Positions 8,922 through 17,954 of a stretch of 64,000 bases of DNA are shown piece after piece. The position numbers were made by a program, and so were the translations under genes. The stretch spans positions 806,001-870,000 of the forward strand of contig OZ244829.1 of assembly GCA_965220415.1 (NCBI GenBank). The letters are read 5' to 3'. The notes beneath the pieces were generated by a model. It did not search any database. It saw only the letters and a program-made list of their open reading frames with translations, and had not been told where the DNA came from. The DNA comes from JAJDTR01 sp965220415 (lineage in GTDB: Bacteria > Poribacteria > WGA-4E > JAJDTR01). Position 1 is the stretch's first letter. Every line of letters starts with the position of its first letter.

Positions 8922-10670
8922 CTACGACTCGTACAATTCCACGGCTGTTTGACCGCGCGCAAATCGTTGCGCGGTTTTAGCGGCGGATTCACTGTCCGCT
9001 TGCCTGCGGACATCGGTCGTCCAACGGGCGATGCCAACAAGCAACTGATTACGGCCAGGGTGACCCTCGCATCGCTTCCATTCATCATACACGGTGCGCA
9101 ACGTGTTCAGGATATCCCAGCCGTTATCGTCTCTAAGAATGCACTGCCCAAGTTCTGACAGAAGCCGATCGCCGGATAAACCGGAATTGAGGTATTGGCG
9201 CACCTGTCTACCGATTTCATTGATTTGAACGGCTTCAATGGAATTGATGATTTCCCGCAAAGCCGCGTCTTCGTCAAGGACTTCAGAACTTCCACCGCCT
9301 CGGGACTCGGTCAGCGGCAGAGGTCTGATATTGAGCCAGCGGTTGTCAAAGAATGCCCACGCCGTGTGATACAGCATTTTGGCGGCAACCTTGAAGCCTC
9401 CGTACCGTAGCGAGGTGCGGATTGACGAAGACCACGTCATCTCTTGACCCAACTCCCACCAACCGGGGCTCATGCTTGCCGGGGTGCGCGCCATTCGATC
9501 GGCGCCAGTGAGGACCATGGTAGTTGCGATACGATTGATATTTACGCCTGCCTTTAGCGCTTTTGTGATTGCGTCAAACGTCTCGTCCAAATCGCCACTC
9601 ACCAAACCCGTTACGAACCCATCCTCATCAAAATCGGTTGCTTCGGTTCGAGGGCGTGCTGCGAGGTCGTTGATGGAGTCGTCGATGGATTCTAGCTTCC
9701 TCATCCCTTCTCGTCGGATTTCATCGGGCGCACGACGGCCGCCTCCAAGCATCTTCGCCGCGAGGTTGCATACCAACTCTTCGGCAATCCCCCAATCAAA
9801 TTCGTCGAGAAGTTCTGCCAAATACCCAAGGTGACACTGATCATCGGAGTGAGCCAAGAAGAATGGTTCAACAATACATTCATAAAGCAGCGGGATGATC
9901 TTGTCGTCGCATCCGCCGAGTTGCCGCGCAGTGACTATACATTTTTCAATACCTTCCCACTCTCGATCCGCGGAGAATACTCGAATCCACTTCTCCAATT
10001 TCGCCCAATTCACCGGCGGAGGCAGCGGTTGACGATTAGGTCGATCGCCGGCACGCCCCGAAGCGCCTTGCGCCGCCATCATGAGAGGAATCAGTCTGTC
10101 GTCCGGTTCGTAGTGTCGAGCGACCTTAACGCCGTTGACCAGTTGTGCCAGTCGACGACCACCACCGTTTTCTCCATGCTCACTTGCGATAGCCTTCCCC
10201 ATGTGCTTAACAAGCAGGTCTAACGTCTCTCGTTCCGACACTCCTTCCGCCAGCATGATTGCGACCGCCTTGGAAAGCGTCCAATTGTCCCCGCTCAACA
10301 GTCCCTCCTTGAGCAGGAGGAAATGCGCGTCACCACGTTTTTTTCCGCAGCTAGCCGCATCAACATAAATCTCCCCATCCCGAACTTCGACGGGAAATGT
10401 AGCAAGGTCATCGCACCCCCCGGTGAAGCAACCGCCGCCGCCCATGTCGTAACTCCATCCGTGCCAGTCGCAAGTCAACACGCCGTTGCGCACCCGACCG
10501 CGCGTCAACGGATAGCCCATGTGCGGACACTGATTGTCAGTCGCATATACGTTCCCGTTGTGTGAGAATATGGCAATACTATGTCCTCCTACCTTCACAG
10601 CTTTCGGTTTGCCTTCCGATAACTCGCTCAGGTGAGCAACCTTGGTCAGATTGGATTGTTGATTTTGCAT
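8922..10670 (-). CDS. Rieske [2Fe-2S] protein with long C-terminal domain of unknown function (paralogue 1)
   Basis: 582 residues. Residues 1-105 form a small Rieske ferredoxin domain with the cluster ligands Cys48-x-His50 and Cys67-x2-His70 (NQCPHMGYPLTRG, TCDWHGWSYD). The remaining ~470 residues look helical and carry conserved stretches such as ADRMARTP, FFDNRWLNIRPLPL and RNQLLVGIARW, which recur in the paralogue at 12781-14517. I do not recognise this C-terminal domain, and it is not the usual ring-hydroxylase alpha-subunit catalytic domain. The start at 10670 has GGAGA nine bases upstream. A plausible role is a self-contained redox enzyme with its own electron-entry domain; this is inference. 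It sits downstream of the SUMF1-domain gene, separated from it by ~100 bp. Confidence 0.8.
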   Translation of the reverse strand: MQNQQSNLTKVAHLSELSEGKPKAVKVGGHSIAIFSHNGNVYATDNQCPHMGYPLTRGRVRNGVLTCDWHGWSYDMGGGGCFTGGCDDLATFPVEVRDGEIYVDAASCGKKRGDAHFLLLKEGLLSGDNWTLSKAVAIMLAEGVSERETLDLLVKHMGKAIASEHGENGGGRRLAQLVNGVKVARHYEPDDRLIPLMMAAQGASGRAGDRPNRQPLPPPVNWAKLEKWIRVFSADREWEGIEKCIVTARQLGGCDDKIIPLLYECIVEPFFLAHSDDQCHLGYLAELLDEFDWGIAEELVCNLAAKMLGGGRRAPDEIRREGMRKLESIDDSINDLAARPRTEATDFDEDGFVTGLVSGDLDETFDAITKALKAGVNINRIATTMVLTGADRMARTPASMSPGWWELGQEMTWSSSIRTSLRYGGFKVAAKMLYHTAWAFFDNRWLNIRPLPLTESRGGGSSEVLDEDAALREIINSIEAVQINEIGRQVRQYLNSGLSGDRLLSELGQCILRDDNGWDILNTLRTVYDEWKRCEGHPGRNQLLVGIARWTTDVRRQADSESAAKTAQRFARGQTAVELYES

Positions 10671-10772
10671 TGATATTCTCCTTCGTTAAAGCTCCTATGA
10701 GAAGACAGCTGTGCCCAACTAATCGTTCAATACCCAGAGTGAAATGCGTTTTGCGTGAGGCGAAAATGTCCA

Positions 10773-11546
10773 TTAGTCGGCAGGCGCGGCACACCGAAAA
10801 CCGGTATTGATCGCGGCGATGTGTGCCGGAGAGCCGCCACGACGAGAACAGCGGAGGTGAAAGATCGGGGCTAGGTAGCCGCCGCCGCGAACCGACCGAT
10901 CCGGCCCATCCGTCGGACCAATCGGATTATACTTTGGGGATTCGGCATAATCTATGCGATCATCATCGCACCATTCAAATACATTGCCCGCCATGTCGTA
11001 CAGTCCATAGCCGTTGGGCGGATAGCTACCTACAGGAGCGGTAGAACGATAACCGTCGTTAACCGTCTCATCGTACAGGATATCCGTGTCAACGTCTCGA
11101 TCTTTGAAATTGCACTGTGTGCCATCCGGCGGTTCATCGCCCCAAGGATATCGCTTGTTTACCAGCCCACCGCGTGAAGCTTTTTCCCACTCCGCTTCGG
11201 TAGGGAGTCGCTTCCGTGCCCAGTTGGCGTATTCCACGGCATCGAACCAATTCACGCCGACAACTGGCTGATTGGGAGCGTTGAAATTGGCATCGCCCCA
11301 TGGATCAGGCGCCGGATGCCCCGATGCGTCGACGAATTTCCTATATTGAGCGTTTGTGACCTGATGAATACCGATGTAGAAGGCGTCTAGATAAACAACA
11401 TGTTGAGGCTTTTCTTCACGAAACGACTCTGCGTAACCCATATCATCGTCATCCACGGCACCCATAAGGAACTCGCCAGCGGGAATGAGAGCCATCAATC
11501 CCCCATCAAGCCCGACAGTTTGACGCTGAAGTTTCGGGTTCGTCAT
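10773..11546 (-). CDS. SUMF1/FGE-domain protein (formylglycine-generating-enzyme-like)
   Basis: About 257 residues, a complete FGE-sulfatase domain: LIPAGEFLMGAVDDDD at the start, then YIGIHQVTNAQYRKFV, RLPTEAEWEKASRGG, YPWGDEPPDG, GYGLYDMAGNVFEWCDD, RSVRGGGYL and a final GFRCAAPA. The family includes formylglycine-generating enzyme, EgtB/SenA/OvoA catalytic domains and many proteins of unknown role. This one lacks the N-terminal DinB-like iron-binding domain. A single cysteine occurs in LRCSRRGG, so classic FGE chemistry with two active-site cysteines is doubtful. I start at the ATG ending at 11546; an upstream TTG would add nine residues. No sulfatase gene lies nearby. Confidence 0.8.
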   Translation of the reverse strand: MTNPKLQRQTVGLDGGLMALIPAGEFLMGAVDDDDMGYAESFREEKPQHVVYLDAFYIGIHQVTNAQYRKFVDASGHPAPDPWGDANFNAPNQPVVGVNWFDAVEYANWARKRLPTEAEWEKASRGGLVNKRYPWGDEPPDGTQCNFKDRDVDTDILYDETVNDGYRSTAPVGSYPPNGYGLYDMAGNVFEWCDDDRIDYAESPKYNPIGPTDGPDRSVRGGGYLAPIFHLRCSRRGGSPAHIAAINTGFRCAAPAD

Positions 11547-11656
11547 TGGCTTTGCTTTTCTGCTTATAAGCAAGTTTTAATATAAAAGTTTATCTTCCGC
11601 ATTGACTGGGAAGAGTAGGATTGGAAGGATGGAAGTGGGGAAGGTTGGAAGATTTC

Positions 11657-12066
11657 CTCATCTTCCGCATAATAGACTTGCGTAATCTCGAATTTTCATA
11701 TAGCAGATCTTGGGGTATATATTCACAAACGAGAAAAAATCACCAAGGTACTACCGTGGGCCGATTGATTGACCGGTTTTGCCCCTCCATCATCAACTTC
11801 ATTATTACGAAGTAACACACCACATTGCACAGGATTTGCTATTGCCGTCGTTATTCACTCCGTTGATCCTCTGGAGCGCGGGACTCTGGACATGTCGCAT
11901 TCTATTGACATTTCGATCCTCTGGATCGAGGAAAGGGACTCCGACTGCACGTGTTACTTGCTGAAAGAATTATTCCGACAGGGATAATGGCATGCTGTCA
12001 ATTATGATGCGGGATACGGCCAACTGAGAAATTAAACTTTTAGGTGCTCAATAATGCGAAAGATAA
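11657..12066. mobile_element. 410-bp element with CTCATCTTCCGCATAAT ends, copy 1
   Basis: Left end CTCATCTTCCGCATAAT, right end read inward TTATCTTTCGCATTAT. Flanks GATTTC (11651-11656) and AATTTC (12067-12072) match at five of six positions, a decayed target duplication. The interior contains a hairpin unit with the GTGTTACTTG...GACAGGGATAATGG tail and a 36-bp micro-repeat at 11833. No transposase is encoded. This copy is the uninterrupted version of the locus where the IS110 element sits in copy 3. Confidence 0.8.
11833..11868 (+). repeat. GATC micro-repeat; intact version of the IS110 target
   Basis: It reads GATTTGCTATTGCC, then GTCGTTATTCACTCCGTTG, ending in GATC. It interrupts a hairpin stem that is whole at 8012-8028 and 8220-8236. 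The segment TTCACTCCGTTGATCC is the unoccupied form of the exact sequence split by the IS110 element at 31476-32918. Confidence 0.8.
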
Positions 12067-12780
12067 AATTTCTTTTCACACCATTCTCAATCCTCCGATA
12101 CGAATGACTCGGAACTTAATGGATGCATAAGAACCTGCTGGATTTGCCAATCCAGCAGGAGCGGTTGGGCCCTAGATTGACATGTAAATTGTTTCTTGGA
12201 GGTTGCTTACTTTGCGTTGGGTACTATCGTGCTTGTTTTCTCAGTAATAATGGTATCTAATAGGGCTCAAGGGGCACCAGTATGTCGCGATTTGGAGATG
12301 AGATCTCCATTGTCGTACAGAACCGATCACAATCTAACAGATTGTGGTACGGAAATCTACGATCTCACTTGAACATGGCTGATACTATACCAGACGCTCG
12401 AAAACACGCAATTCTCGGCAACGTGAAGTAAAAATATTGAAGAAGAGTGTCCACGAATCTTTGAGAATCACTCAAAAATTGGAGAGGTGTCGGAGGCGCG
12501 ATTCGGAGATCGCTCCTACTAGCACGCGAAATATAATAAATCTATACTTTGCGTTGGGTATTATTGCGCATACTTTTCCAGTGATAATTGTTTCTAATAG
12601 GACTTACGTAGCACTAGCAGGTCGGGAATCGGAGTTCCCTCGTACAAGGGTCGCGACCTGGAGATCGCTCCTACAGAAGACGCAATTTCTCACAGCGCGG
12701 AGTATATCTATGTGCGTATACCTTCGAAATTTGGCGTTGATTCGCGGATAAAAAACTTAGTGATTGAGTTTGGAAATGAC
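12067..12780. other. Gene-free interval with hairpins and REP-like palindromes
   Basis: No credible gene. A strong hairpin lies near 12131-12158 (CCTGCTGGATT/AATCCAGCAGG around TGCC); its loop half matches hairpins inside the MITE-1 copies at 19738 and 41456, where the outer stem bases differ but still pair. REP-like sequences with GGAGATCGCTCCTAC occur near 12508 and 12650, and AATCTAACAGATTGTGG near 12330. Confidence 0.65.
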
Positions 12781-14517
12781 TTAATCCTCGAACACCTCCA
12801 CCGTTGTCTTGCCTTCTGCAAATCGCATTGCCGTGATTGTGGCAGACTCACTGTCTTTGTTTGTGCGAATGTCGGTGGCGTAACGAGCCAGTGCAACAAG
12901 AAGTTGGTTGCGTGCGGGATGACCGGCACACCTCTCCCATTCCTCGAAGACCGTTCGCAAAGTTGGTAGGATATCGCTTGCAGTGTCGTTCCATAGAATG
13001 GCTCGCCCCATCTCCTGAAGCAGTCGGCTACCCGAATAATCGGCATTAAGATAGGCGATCACTTGTCCGCCGATTCCCTGAACATCAAGGGTTTCGATGG
13101 AATTGACAATTTGTTGTATACCCGCATCTTCGCTTGCCACATCCAGCTTTTCTCCCGCTAATGGTTCTTTCAGAGATCGCGGCGGAATGTTGAGCCAGCG
13201 ATTATCGAAAGTCAACCACGCGGCGTGGAAGATTCCCTTTGCGGCAACCTTGTCTCCACCAATATGTTGCGCGGTGCGCAGCGAAGCGGCGAGGTTGAGT
13301 TCCGTCGTCAGGCAGGGCCAACCCGCGTCAACGTTTACCGGGGTTCGTGCCATTCGATCGGCGGCGAGGAGCACCAGTGTCGTAATGAGTTCATCTATCT
13401 TGACATTCGTTTTCAGCGCGCTATCGACAGCCTCAAACGACCGTTGGATATTCACGCTGGTCAATGCATTCACGAAGTCATTCTCATCAAAACCAGCCTT
13501 CGAGTCCGGCGTTGCCGAGTCAGTAGATGATGTCATGTCCGTCATGAGACGCACGGCATCTCTGCGGAATCGCTGCGGTTCACCACGCCCGCGGCCAACC
13601 AATTTAGCGCCGAGATTGAATATTAGCTCGGCTGCCTTATCCCAACCGAATACATCAATCACCTCGGAAAGGTATCCGAGCGAAATGACGTTATCGGGAA
13701 AGCCGAGGAAGTGCGGTTGAACAGCGCAGTCAAATAGCAGCGGAATAATCTTTTCGGTAGCCCCAAGATGGTGAGCGGTGAAAAGACAGCGCTCAATGCG
13801 CCCGGACTGACCATCGTGAGAAAACATACGCACCCATCCCTCAATGTTTTCCCAGGACACAGGTTGAGGCAACGTGAGCACCTCAAGCCGTTCGTCAGCT
13901 CCGCCCGCGGCAGAGCAGGCCGCGGTCGTGATAGCAATTAATCGATCCGCGTCGCCGTATCTCCGTCCAATACTCAGACCGTTAATCAACCGAGATACGT
14001 CATGGCCCCCTTCGGCGCCATGCGAACTTGCAATGTGCCGTCCGAGATGCCGAAGAATTATTTCCACGATTTCTTCCTCAGGGACACCGCCGTTTAGCAA
14101 CAGAGCGATGGCTTTTGACATCGTCCATCGATCTTCGCTTAACAGACCTTCCCAGAGCAAGCGGAGATGTTCGTTTTTACGTTTATACGTGAAGTCACCG
14201 ACCTGGAGCCAGATTTCACCGTTTCGCACTTGCGCGGGAAAAGTCTGCAAATCATCACATTCGACGTTGAAACAACCTCCCGCTTCCAGATCAAAACTCC
14301 GGCCATGCCAATCGCAGGTGAGGATTCCGTGACGTATCACTCCTCGCGTTAACGGATAACCCATGTGCGGACATTGATTGTCGGTCACGTAAATTTTCCC
14401 GGCATCGTTGAACAGCGCAATGGTACGACCTTCGTCAAGCGCCACACTTTTGGCTCCGCCTGCGGGAATTTCGCTGATATCCCCTACTTTTCTCCATTCC
14501 GGCTCATTGGTTGCCAT
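12781..14517 (-). CDS. Rieske [2Fe-2S] protein with long C-terminal domain of unknown function (paralogue 2)
   Basis: About 578 residues from the preferred ATG at 14517, which has GGGGA seven bases upstream; longer in-frame starts up to 14598 exist but overlap the VOC gene. The N-terminal Rieske domain carries NQCPHMGYPLTRG and TCDWHGRSFD with the same CxH-x16-CxxH spacing as paralogue 1. The C-terminal ~470 residues align over their whole length with paralogue 1 (ADRMARTPVNVDAGW, TFDNRWLNIPP, RNQLLVALARYATDIR). The gene follows the VOC gene by 34 bp on the same strand, so the two are probably one transcript. Function is unknown. Two divergent copies within 6 kb point to an old duplication with the SUMF1 gene between them. 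Confidence 0.8.
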   Translation of the reverse strand: MATNEPEWRKVGDISEIPAGGAKSVALDEGRTIALFNDAGKIYVTDNQCPHMGYPLTRGVIRHGILTCDWHGRSFDLEAGGCFNVECDDLQTFPAQVRNGEIWLQVGDFTYKRKNEHLRLLWEGLLSEDRWTMSKAIALLLNGGVPEEEIVEIILRHLGRHIASSHGAEGGHDVSRLINGLSIGRRYGDADRLIAITTAACSAAGGADERLEVLTLPQPVSWENIEGWVRMFSHDGQSGRIERCLFTAHHLGATEKIIPLLFDCAVQPHFLGFPDNVISLGYLSEVIDVFGWDKAAELIFNLGAKLVGRGRGEPQRFRRDAVRLMTDMTSSTDSATPDSKAGFDENDFVNALTSVNIQRSFEAVDSALKTNVKIDELITTLVLLAADRMARTPVNVDAGWPCLTTELNLAASLRTAQHIGGDKVAAKGIFHAAWLTFDNRWLNIPPRSLKEPLAGEKLDVASEDAGIQQIVNSIETLDVQGIGGQVIAYLNADYSGSRLLQEMGRAILWNDTASDILPTLRTVFEEWERCAGHPARNQLLVALARYATDIRTNKDSESATITAMRFAEGKTTVEVFED

Positions 14518-14551
14518 AAGTCGATCCCCATTCATATGAATTGACATGAAC

Positions 14552-14902
14552 TCATTCGTCTTTTGGCTCTGACCCAATCCGCAGCACATGACCATCAAGG
14601 TCCTCCACCATCATTTCGCACGCCCACGGAGAGTTAGTTGGCGGCATTCGAATCGTAGCCCCGCTCAGCTTAAACTCTTCGTAACACTCATCGACATCCT
14701 CGACACCAATCCAAATGTAGGTTCCCGCGTTGCCTTGTCCCCCTTGGCACATCATGATGGCCCAACCGTCGCGTGAGACAGACCCAAAATCCGGCGGGTC
14801 GCCCCAGTCCCAGTCCTTCTTGAAACCGAGCTTGTTCACGTAGTAATCAATGCTTGCGGCAAGGTTATTAACACGCAATATCGGCGTGATACATTCAACC
14901 AT
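14552..14902 (-). CDS. VOC-family (glyoxalase/bleomycin-resistance-like) protein
   Basis: A 116-residue single-domain vicinal-oxygen-chelate protein. It starts MVECITPILRVNNLAASIDYY, the typical first beta-alpha-beta unit, includes NKLGFKKDWDWGDPPDFGSV, and ends with VEDLDGHVLRIGSEPKDE, where the D-G-H-x-L segment contributes a metal-ligand region. GGAGG sits directly upstream of the ATG at 14902. Such proteins work as dimers in isomerisation, dioxygenation or drug sequestration; no specific activity can be assigned. The Rieske gene follows closely on the same strand. Confidence 0.85.
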   Translation of the reverse strand: MVECITPILRVNNLAASIDYYVNKLGFKKDWDWGDPPDFGSVSRDGWAIMMCQGGQGNAGTYIWIGVEDVDECYEEFKLSGATIRMPPTNSPWACEMMVEDLDGHVLRIGSEPKDE

Positions 14903-15072
14903 GATTTCCTCCTTTCGCTCTGACTACACCGATAACTGACAATCCCTTCTTCGTTGAAGGGTGGATAAATGGGACTAGGCGCCTTCCACGTCGTGACATC
15001 GTCGAATTTGTACAATCTGGCAGTCCCAGCCGTTTGCGGTATACCAAATTGATAAAATTTCTGAAAAAAATG

Positions 15073-16023
15073 TCAATGAAATTCCCTTAGCAACTCATCC
15101 CAGCGTCGGCGTTCATGCGCAGGTTCGAAAAGCGGCTTCAGTTTCTCACACCACGCCTTCAAGCTGTTGTAAACGCCCGCATCGGCCTCGGCTCGCTCAA
15201 GCAGTGCTGCCAACTCTTGGGTATCGCCAACGGTGAAGTAGCCCGGATAATCTTCGCCTAGAAGTCCAATTGAGCCGGAAATTCGGGACGAGACAATCGG
15301 AACCGAGCAGGCTACTGCCTCGGAAACGACATTTGCCCCACCCTCCGATTCCGACGTTAGGGAGAGAAGTCTGCTGCGGGCAAGTAGACGCATCGACTTC
15401 CAATGCGGGAGGTTGCCCAACCAGCGATAGCGCGGATTAAGCGATGACTCCCTACGGGCGGTTTGTTCCATGTCGCCGCTAAGATCTGCCCCCGCGTGCA
15501 GGACACCGATACGGGACGATGAAGGCAGTGACCGAACTGCCATGGCTGTCCGAAACGGGTCCTTTACAGGACGCAAATGCCCTATTACACACACTTCAAA
15601 CACATTTTTCTTTGGGGTGAATTTCCCGGGCGGAGGCTCCACTGATTGGTAAATGACTCGCGCTTTGTTAACCAAGTGCTTGGGCAATTCTCGTATCCCC
15701 ATCGGTTGAAGCACGACGAAGCGATCCGCCAACTCCAAGGACTCCTGTGCCGACGCATCCGTGTGAATATCTCCATAGAGATCCGTGCCTACCAATGCGA
15801 GGATCAGCGGCAAGTTTGGATGCCTCTTTCGGAATCGCACCATGGACGTGTGACTCCGACGCGCATGAAGCGCAATCATGCAATCGCACCGTTGCGCCGT
15901 ATACTCTTGAGCGAGAACCACCTTATGATTGAGCTCTCGCAATAGCCTAACCCATCGAAGTGCCGCCACGCGATTTCCCGTGCGTGAATATGCCGGGGCT
16001 GGCGTTATTATGCATATTTTCAT
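15073..16023 (-). CDS. senB: SenB-like selenosugar synthase (TIGR04348-type glycosyltransferase)
   Basis: 316 residues, GT-B-fold glycosyltransferase. The N-terminus (MKICIITPAPAYSRTGNRV, AALRWVRLLRELNHKV) and the segments IALHARRSH, ALVGTDLYGDI and LELADRFVVLQPMG are the signature I recall for the TIGR04348 family, now known as SenB. SenB joins selenophosphate to a UDP-sugar to make a selenosugar, the selenium donor for selenoneine. The donor-sugar region SESEGGANVVSEAVAC and a GxxxxVSSRISG stretch are present near residues 225-250. It lies 250 bp downstream of a SenA/EgtB-like gene on the same strand, the pairing expected for selenoneine synthesis. The third gene, a selD-type selenophosphate synthetase (senC), is not in this window. 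Confidence 0.75.
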   Translation of the reverse strand: MKICIITPAPAYSRTGNRVAALRWVRLLRELNHKVVLAQEYTAQRCDCMIALHARRSHTSMVRFRKRHPNLPLILALVGTDLYGDIHTDASAQESLELADRFVVLQPMGIRELPKHLVNKARVIYQSVEPPPGKFTPKKNVFEVCVIGHLRPVKDPFRTAMAVRSLPSSSRIGVLHAGADLSGDMEQTARRESSLNPRYRWLGNLPHWKSMRLLARSRLLSLTSESEGGANVVSEAVACSVPIVSSRISGSIGLLGEDYPGYFTVGDTQELAALLERAEADAGVYNSLKAWCEKLKPLFEPAHERRRWDELLREFH

Positions 16024-16104
16024 GGCCGTTCAGGTTTGACTCTGCCAGCATTACGGATTCTGAGAGTTAACTCATGGTTAGATTTGTGGTCTTCCATTGC
16101 AACT

Positions 16105-16169
16105 GTAGGAGCGATCTCCGAATCTCGACTCCGATTGCCGACAGGTCGCGATTCGGAGATCGCTCCTAC
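16105..16169. repeat. Perfect 20-bp inverted repeat between senA and senB
   Basis: GTAGGAGCGATCTCCGAATC at 16105-16124 is exactly complementary to 16150-16169, with a 25-bp loop. The same half-sequence occurs alone at many places in the window (near 4460, 12508, 17770, 46697, 49235, 57515), so it is a REP-like dispersed palindrome. Here it could fold in the senA-senB message and reduce senB expression or stabilise the upstream part. There is no U-run, so it is not a classic terminator. Confidence 0.8.
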
Positions 16170-16273
16170 GAAAGAGTTCGAAATATAACGTTTCTATTTA
16201 TGTACGAATGTCCCTAGATTCTAACCTCTAGGATTGCATAGCCAAGTAACGCGAGTCGTGTCATTGTGAATCG

Positions 16274-17575
16274 CTACGAGGCGCACGTGCGAAATCCCGC
16301 CAATACATCTCGCCGATCCGGGGTATAGAAATTACGCCACGTATTCCTTAGCATTCGCGAACGTGTCGTCCAGCATCCGCCGCGAAGAACTTTGCGCGTC
16401 CCAAACCAAGGTTCGGAATACTCCTCGTATGCATCTTTTACGAACCCCGGATAGGGTTGAAAGTCGTCTATTGTCCATTCCCAGACATTGCCAATCATCT
16501 GGCGGCATCCAAACGCGCTGTCGCTCTCAGGAAGTGCGCTGACATCAATGCAGCCCATATTCCGCCAGTCCATATTGACGCTCTCTGAGGATGGGCTTGC
16601 GTCTCCCCAGGGAAAACTCCGCTTCCTCAATGGCATCACGTTTTCACCCGACTTTGGTTGCATCGCGGCTGCGAATTCCCATTCAGCCTCTGTCGGCAGA
16701 CGACGTCCCGCCCATTGACAGTACGCCATAGCTTCATACCAATTGACATGAATGATCGGCAGGTTCGGTTCAAGCGCACACCACTGATCGAAATGCCGTC
16801 GGATCCACGCTCCATCGGTGTCTTTTTGCCAATACACCGGATGTTCGGCGTTTACCGATTCTCGCCACTTCCAGCCCTCGGTCGTCCAAAATTCGCTGCG
16901 ACGATAACCATCATCTTCGACAAACGCCACATAGTCCGTTTGCGTCACAGGAGTTCGACCGATTGCAAATGGCTCAATCTCCACGGCGTGCGCCCATTTT
17001 TCGTTGTCAAAAACGAACGGTTCGTCTTGGGCTGCCCCCAAGAGAAATGCGCCGCCCGGGACTTCAGCATCACCTTCGGTTGGATGAGTCTGAAGGATTG
17101 GCGCCTGTAAGTCAGCGGCGTCCGAAAATCGTGGCGGCGGGTATGCCAACGTTTGCCGTGTATAAGTAAATGCCTCGTTGTGCATATCTTCGTGGAACGT
17201 CGTATAGCGCACAAAATACGATAACTGTACAGAATGCGCGTCACTCTGAAGCGCCTCTATGACGTGGTCACGAACATCACACATGTACGAAATTGTCCCG
17301 TCGCGGGAGGGTAGCGGGAGATCCCAGCGGGTCGTGTGAGGAATGGCAATCGAATCCCAAATAGCGTCCGCATCTTCCCGAATCGGTTCCCGTTTACATA
17401 CATGCCGCAGCACCCACTTCTCTTGGAACCACGCCACATGTCCGATTTCCCAGAGCATCGGATTGATTATGGGAAGGTAGGGGCCCTTCAGTTGTTCGTC
17501 GTCAAGATCTGCAACAAGATCCAACGTTCGCTGACGGGCATCGCGTACCCATTCGCCGAGTTCCATTGCCATCAT
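16274..17575 (-). CDS. senA: SenA/EgtB-like nonheme-iron enzyme (probable selenoneine synthase)
   Basis: 433 residues with the two-domain layout of EgtB, OvoA and SenA: an N-terminal DinB-like helical domain and a C-terminal SUMF1/FGE-fold domain. The iron ligands are visible as His46 (EIGHVAWFQEKWVL) and His128/His132 (FHEDMHNEAF). The C-terminal domain shows ALEPNLPIIHVNWYEAMAYC, RRLPTEAEWEFAAA, MIGNVWEWTIDDF, VLRGGCW and a final GFRTCAS. SenA makes the C-Se bond of selenoneine from hercynine and a selenosugar; EgtB makes the C-S bond of ergothioneine. The SenB-like gene next to it favours SenA, but substrate choice cannot be read from motifs alone. No hercynine methyltransferase (egtD) gene is present here. 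The start at 17575 has GGGAG upstream. Confidence 0.72.
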   Translation of the reverse strand: MMAMELGEWVRDARQRTLDLVADLDDEQLKGPYLPIINPMLWEIGHVAWFQEKWVLRHVCKREPIREDADAIWDSIAIPHTTRWDLPLPSRDGTISYMCDVRDHVIEALQSDAHSVQLSYFVRYTTFHEDMHNEAFTYTRQTLAYPPPRFSDAADLQAPILQTHPTEGDAEVPGGAFLLGAAQDEPFVFDNEKWAHAVEIEPFAIGRTPVTQTDYVAFVEDDGYRRSEFWTTEGWKWRESVNAEHPVYWQKDTDGAWIRRHFDQWCALEPNLPIIHVNWYEAMAYCQWAGRRLPTEAEWEFAAAMQPKSGENVMPLRKRSFPWGDASPSSESVNMDWRNMGCIDVSALPESDSAFGCRQMIGNVWEWTIDDFQPYPGFVKDAYEEYSEPWFGTRKVLRGGCWTTRSRMLRNTWRNFYTPDRRDVLAGFRTCAS

Positions 17576-17727
17576 TCCGATTCTCCCGCTGTGACTTCAT
17601 GTGATGGACTCAGTGCTGCCTAGACAATTCCGAACAAAGATGTCCTTGTCACAGATGGAGTTTAGCACAGGTCGGGAAGCGGTACAACAGAAATTCTCCT
17701 GCGCCGGACGGTAAGTAAACTCAATCC

Positions 17728-17879
17728 GTAATTGTGCAGTTCAGTCCAGAACTTGCGCGCCAACAGGAAATCGCGACCTGGAGATCGCTCCTACATTGCG
17801 CTCATGCGTAGGAACGGGGATTAAACTGCGGCACGACGAACCAACATTCCCAAAAGAGATTGATAGACTTAACAGTTAC
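17728..17879. mobile_element. MITE-1 copy, 152 bp, 8-bp target duplication CTCAATCC
   Basis: Ends GTAATTGTGCAGTTC and GACTTAACAGTTAC. The flanks 17720-17727 and 17880-17887 are both CTCAATCC, an exact 8-bp duplication. It has the uninterrupted GCGACCTGGAGATCGCTCC sequence and no micro-repeat, so it serves as the empty form for comparison with copies at 45095 and 55986. It lies in the gene-free 17576-18242 interval. Confidence 0.85.
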
Positions 17880-17954
17880 CTCAATCCTACTTTGCTCGCA
17901 CCTCAGGTGAAATGCATCTCATTATAGAGGATGTCTCATGGCGGTAGAATTTAC

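Noticed and set aside
10773..11546. Classic formylglycine-generating enzyme for sulfatases
   Set aside because: The usual pair of active-site cysteines is not evident and no sulfatase gene is nearby, so only the domain family is called.
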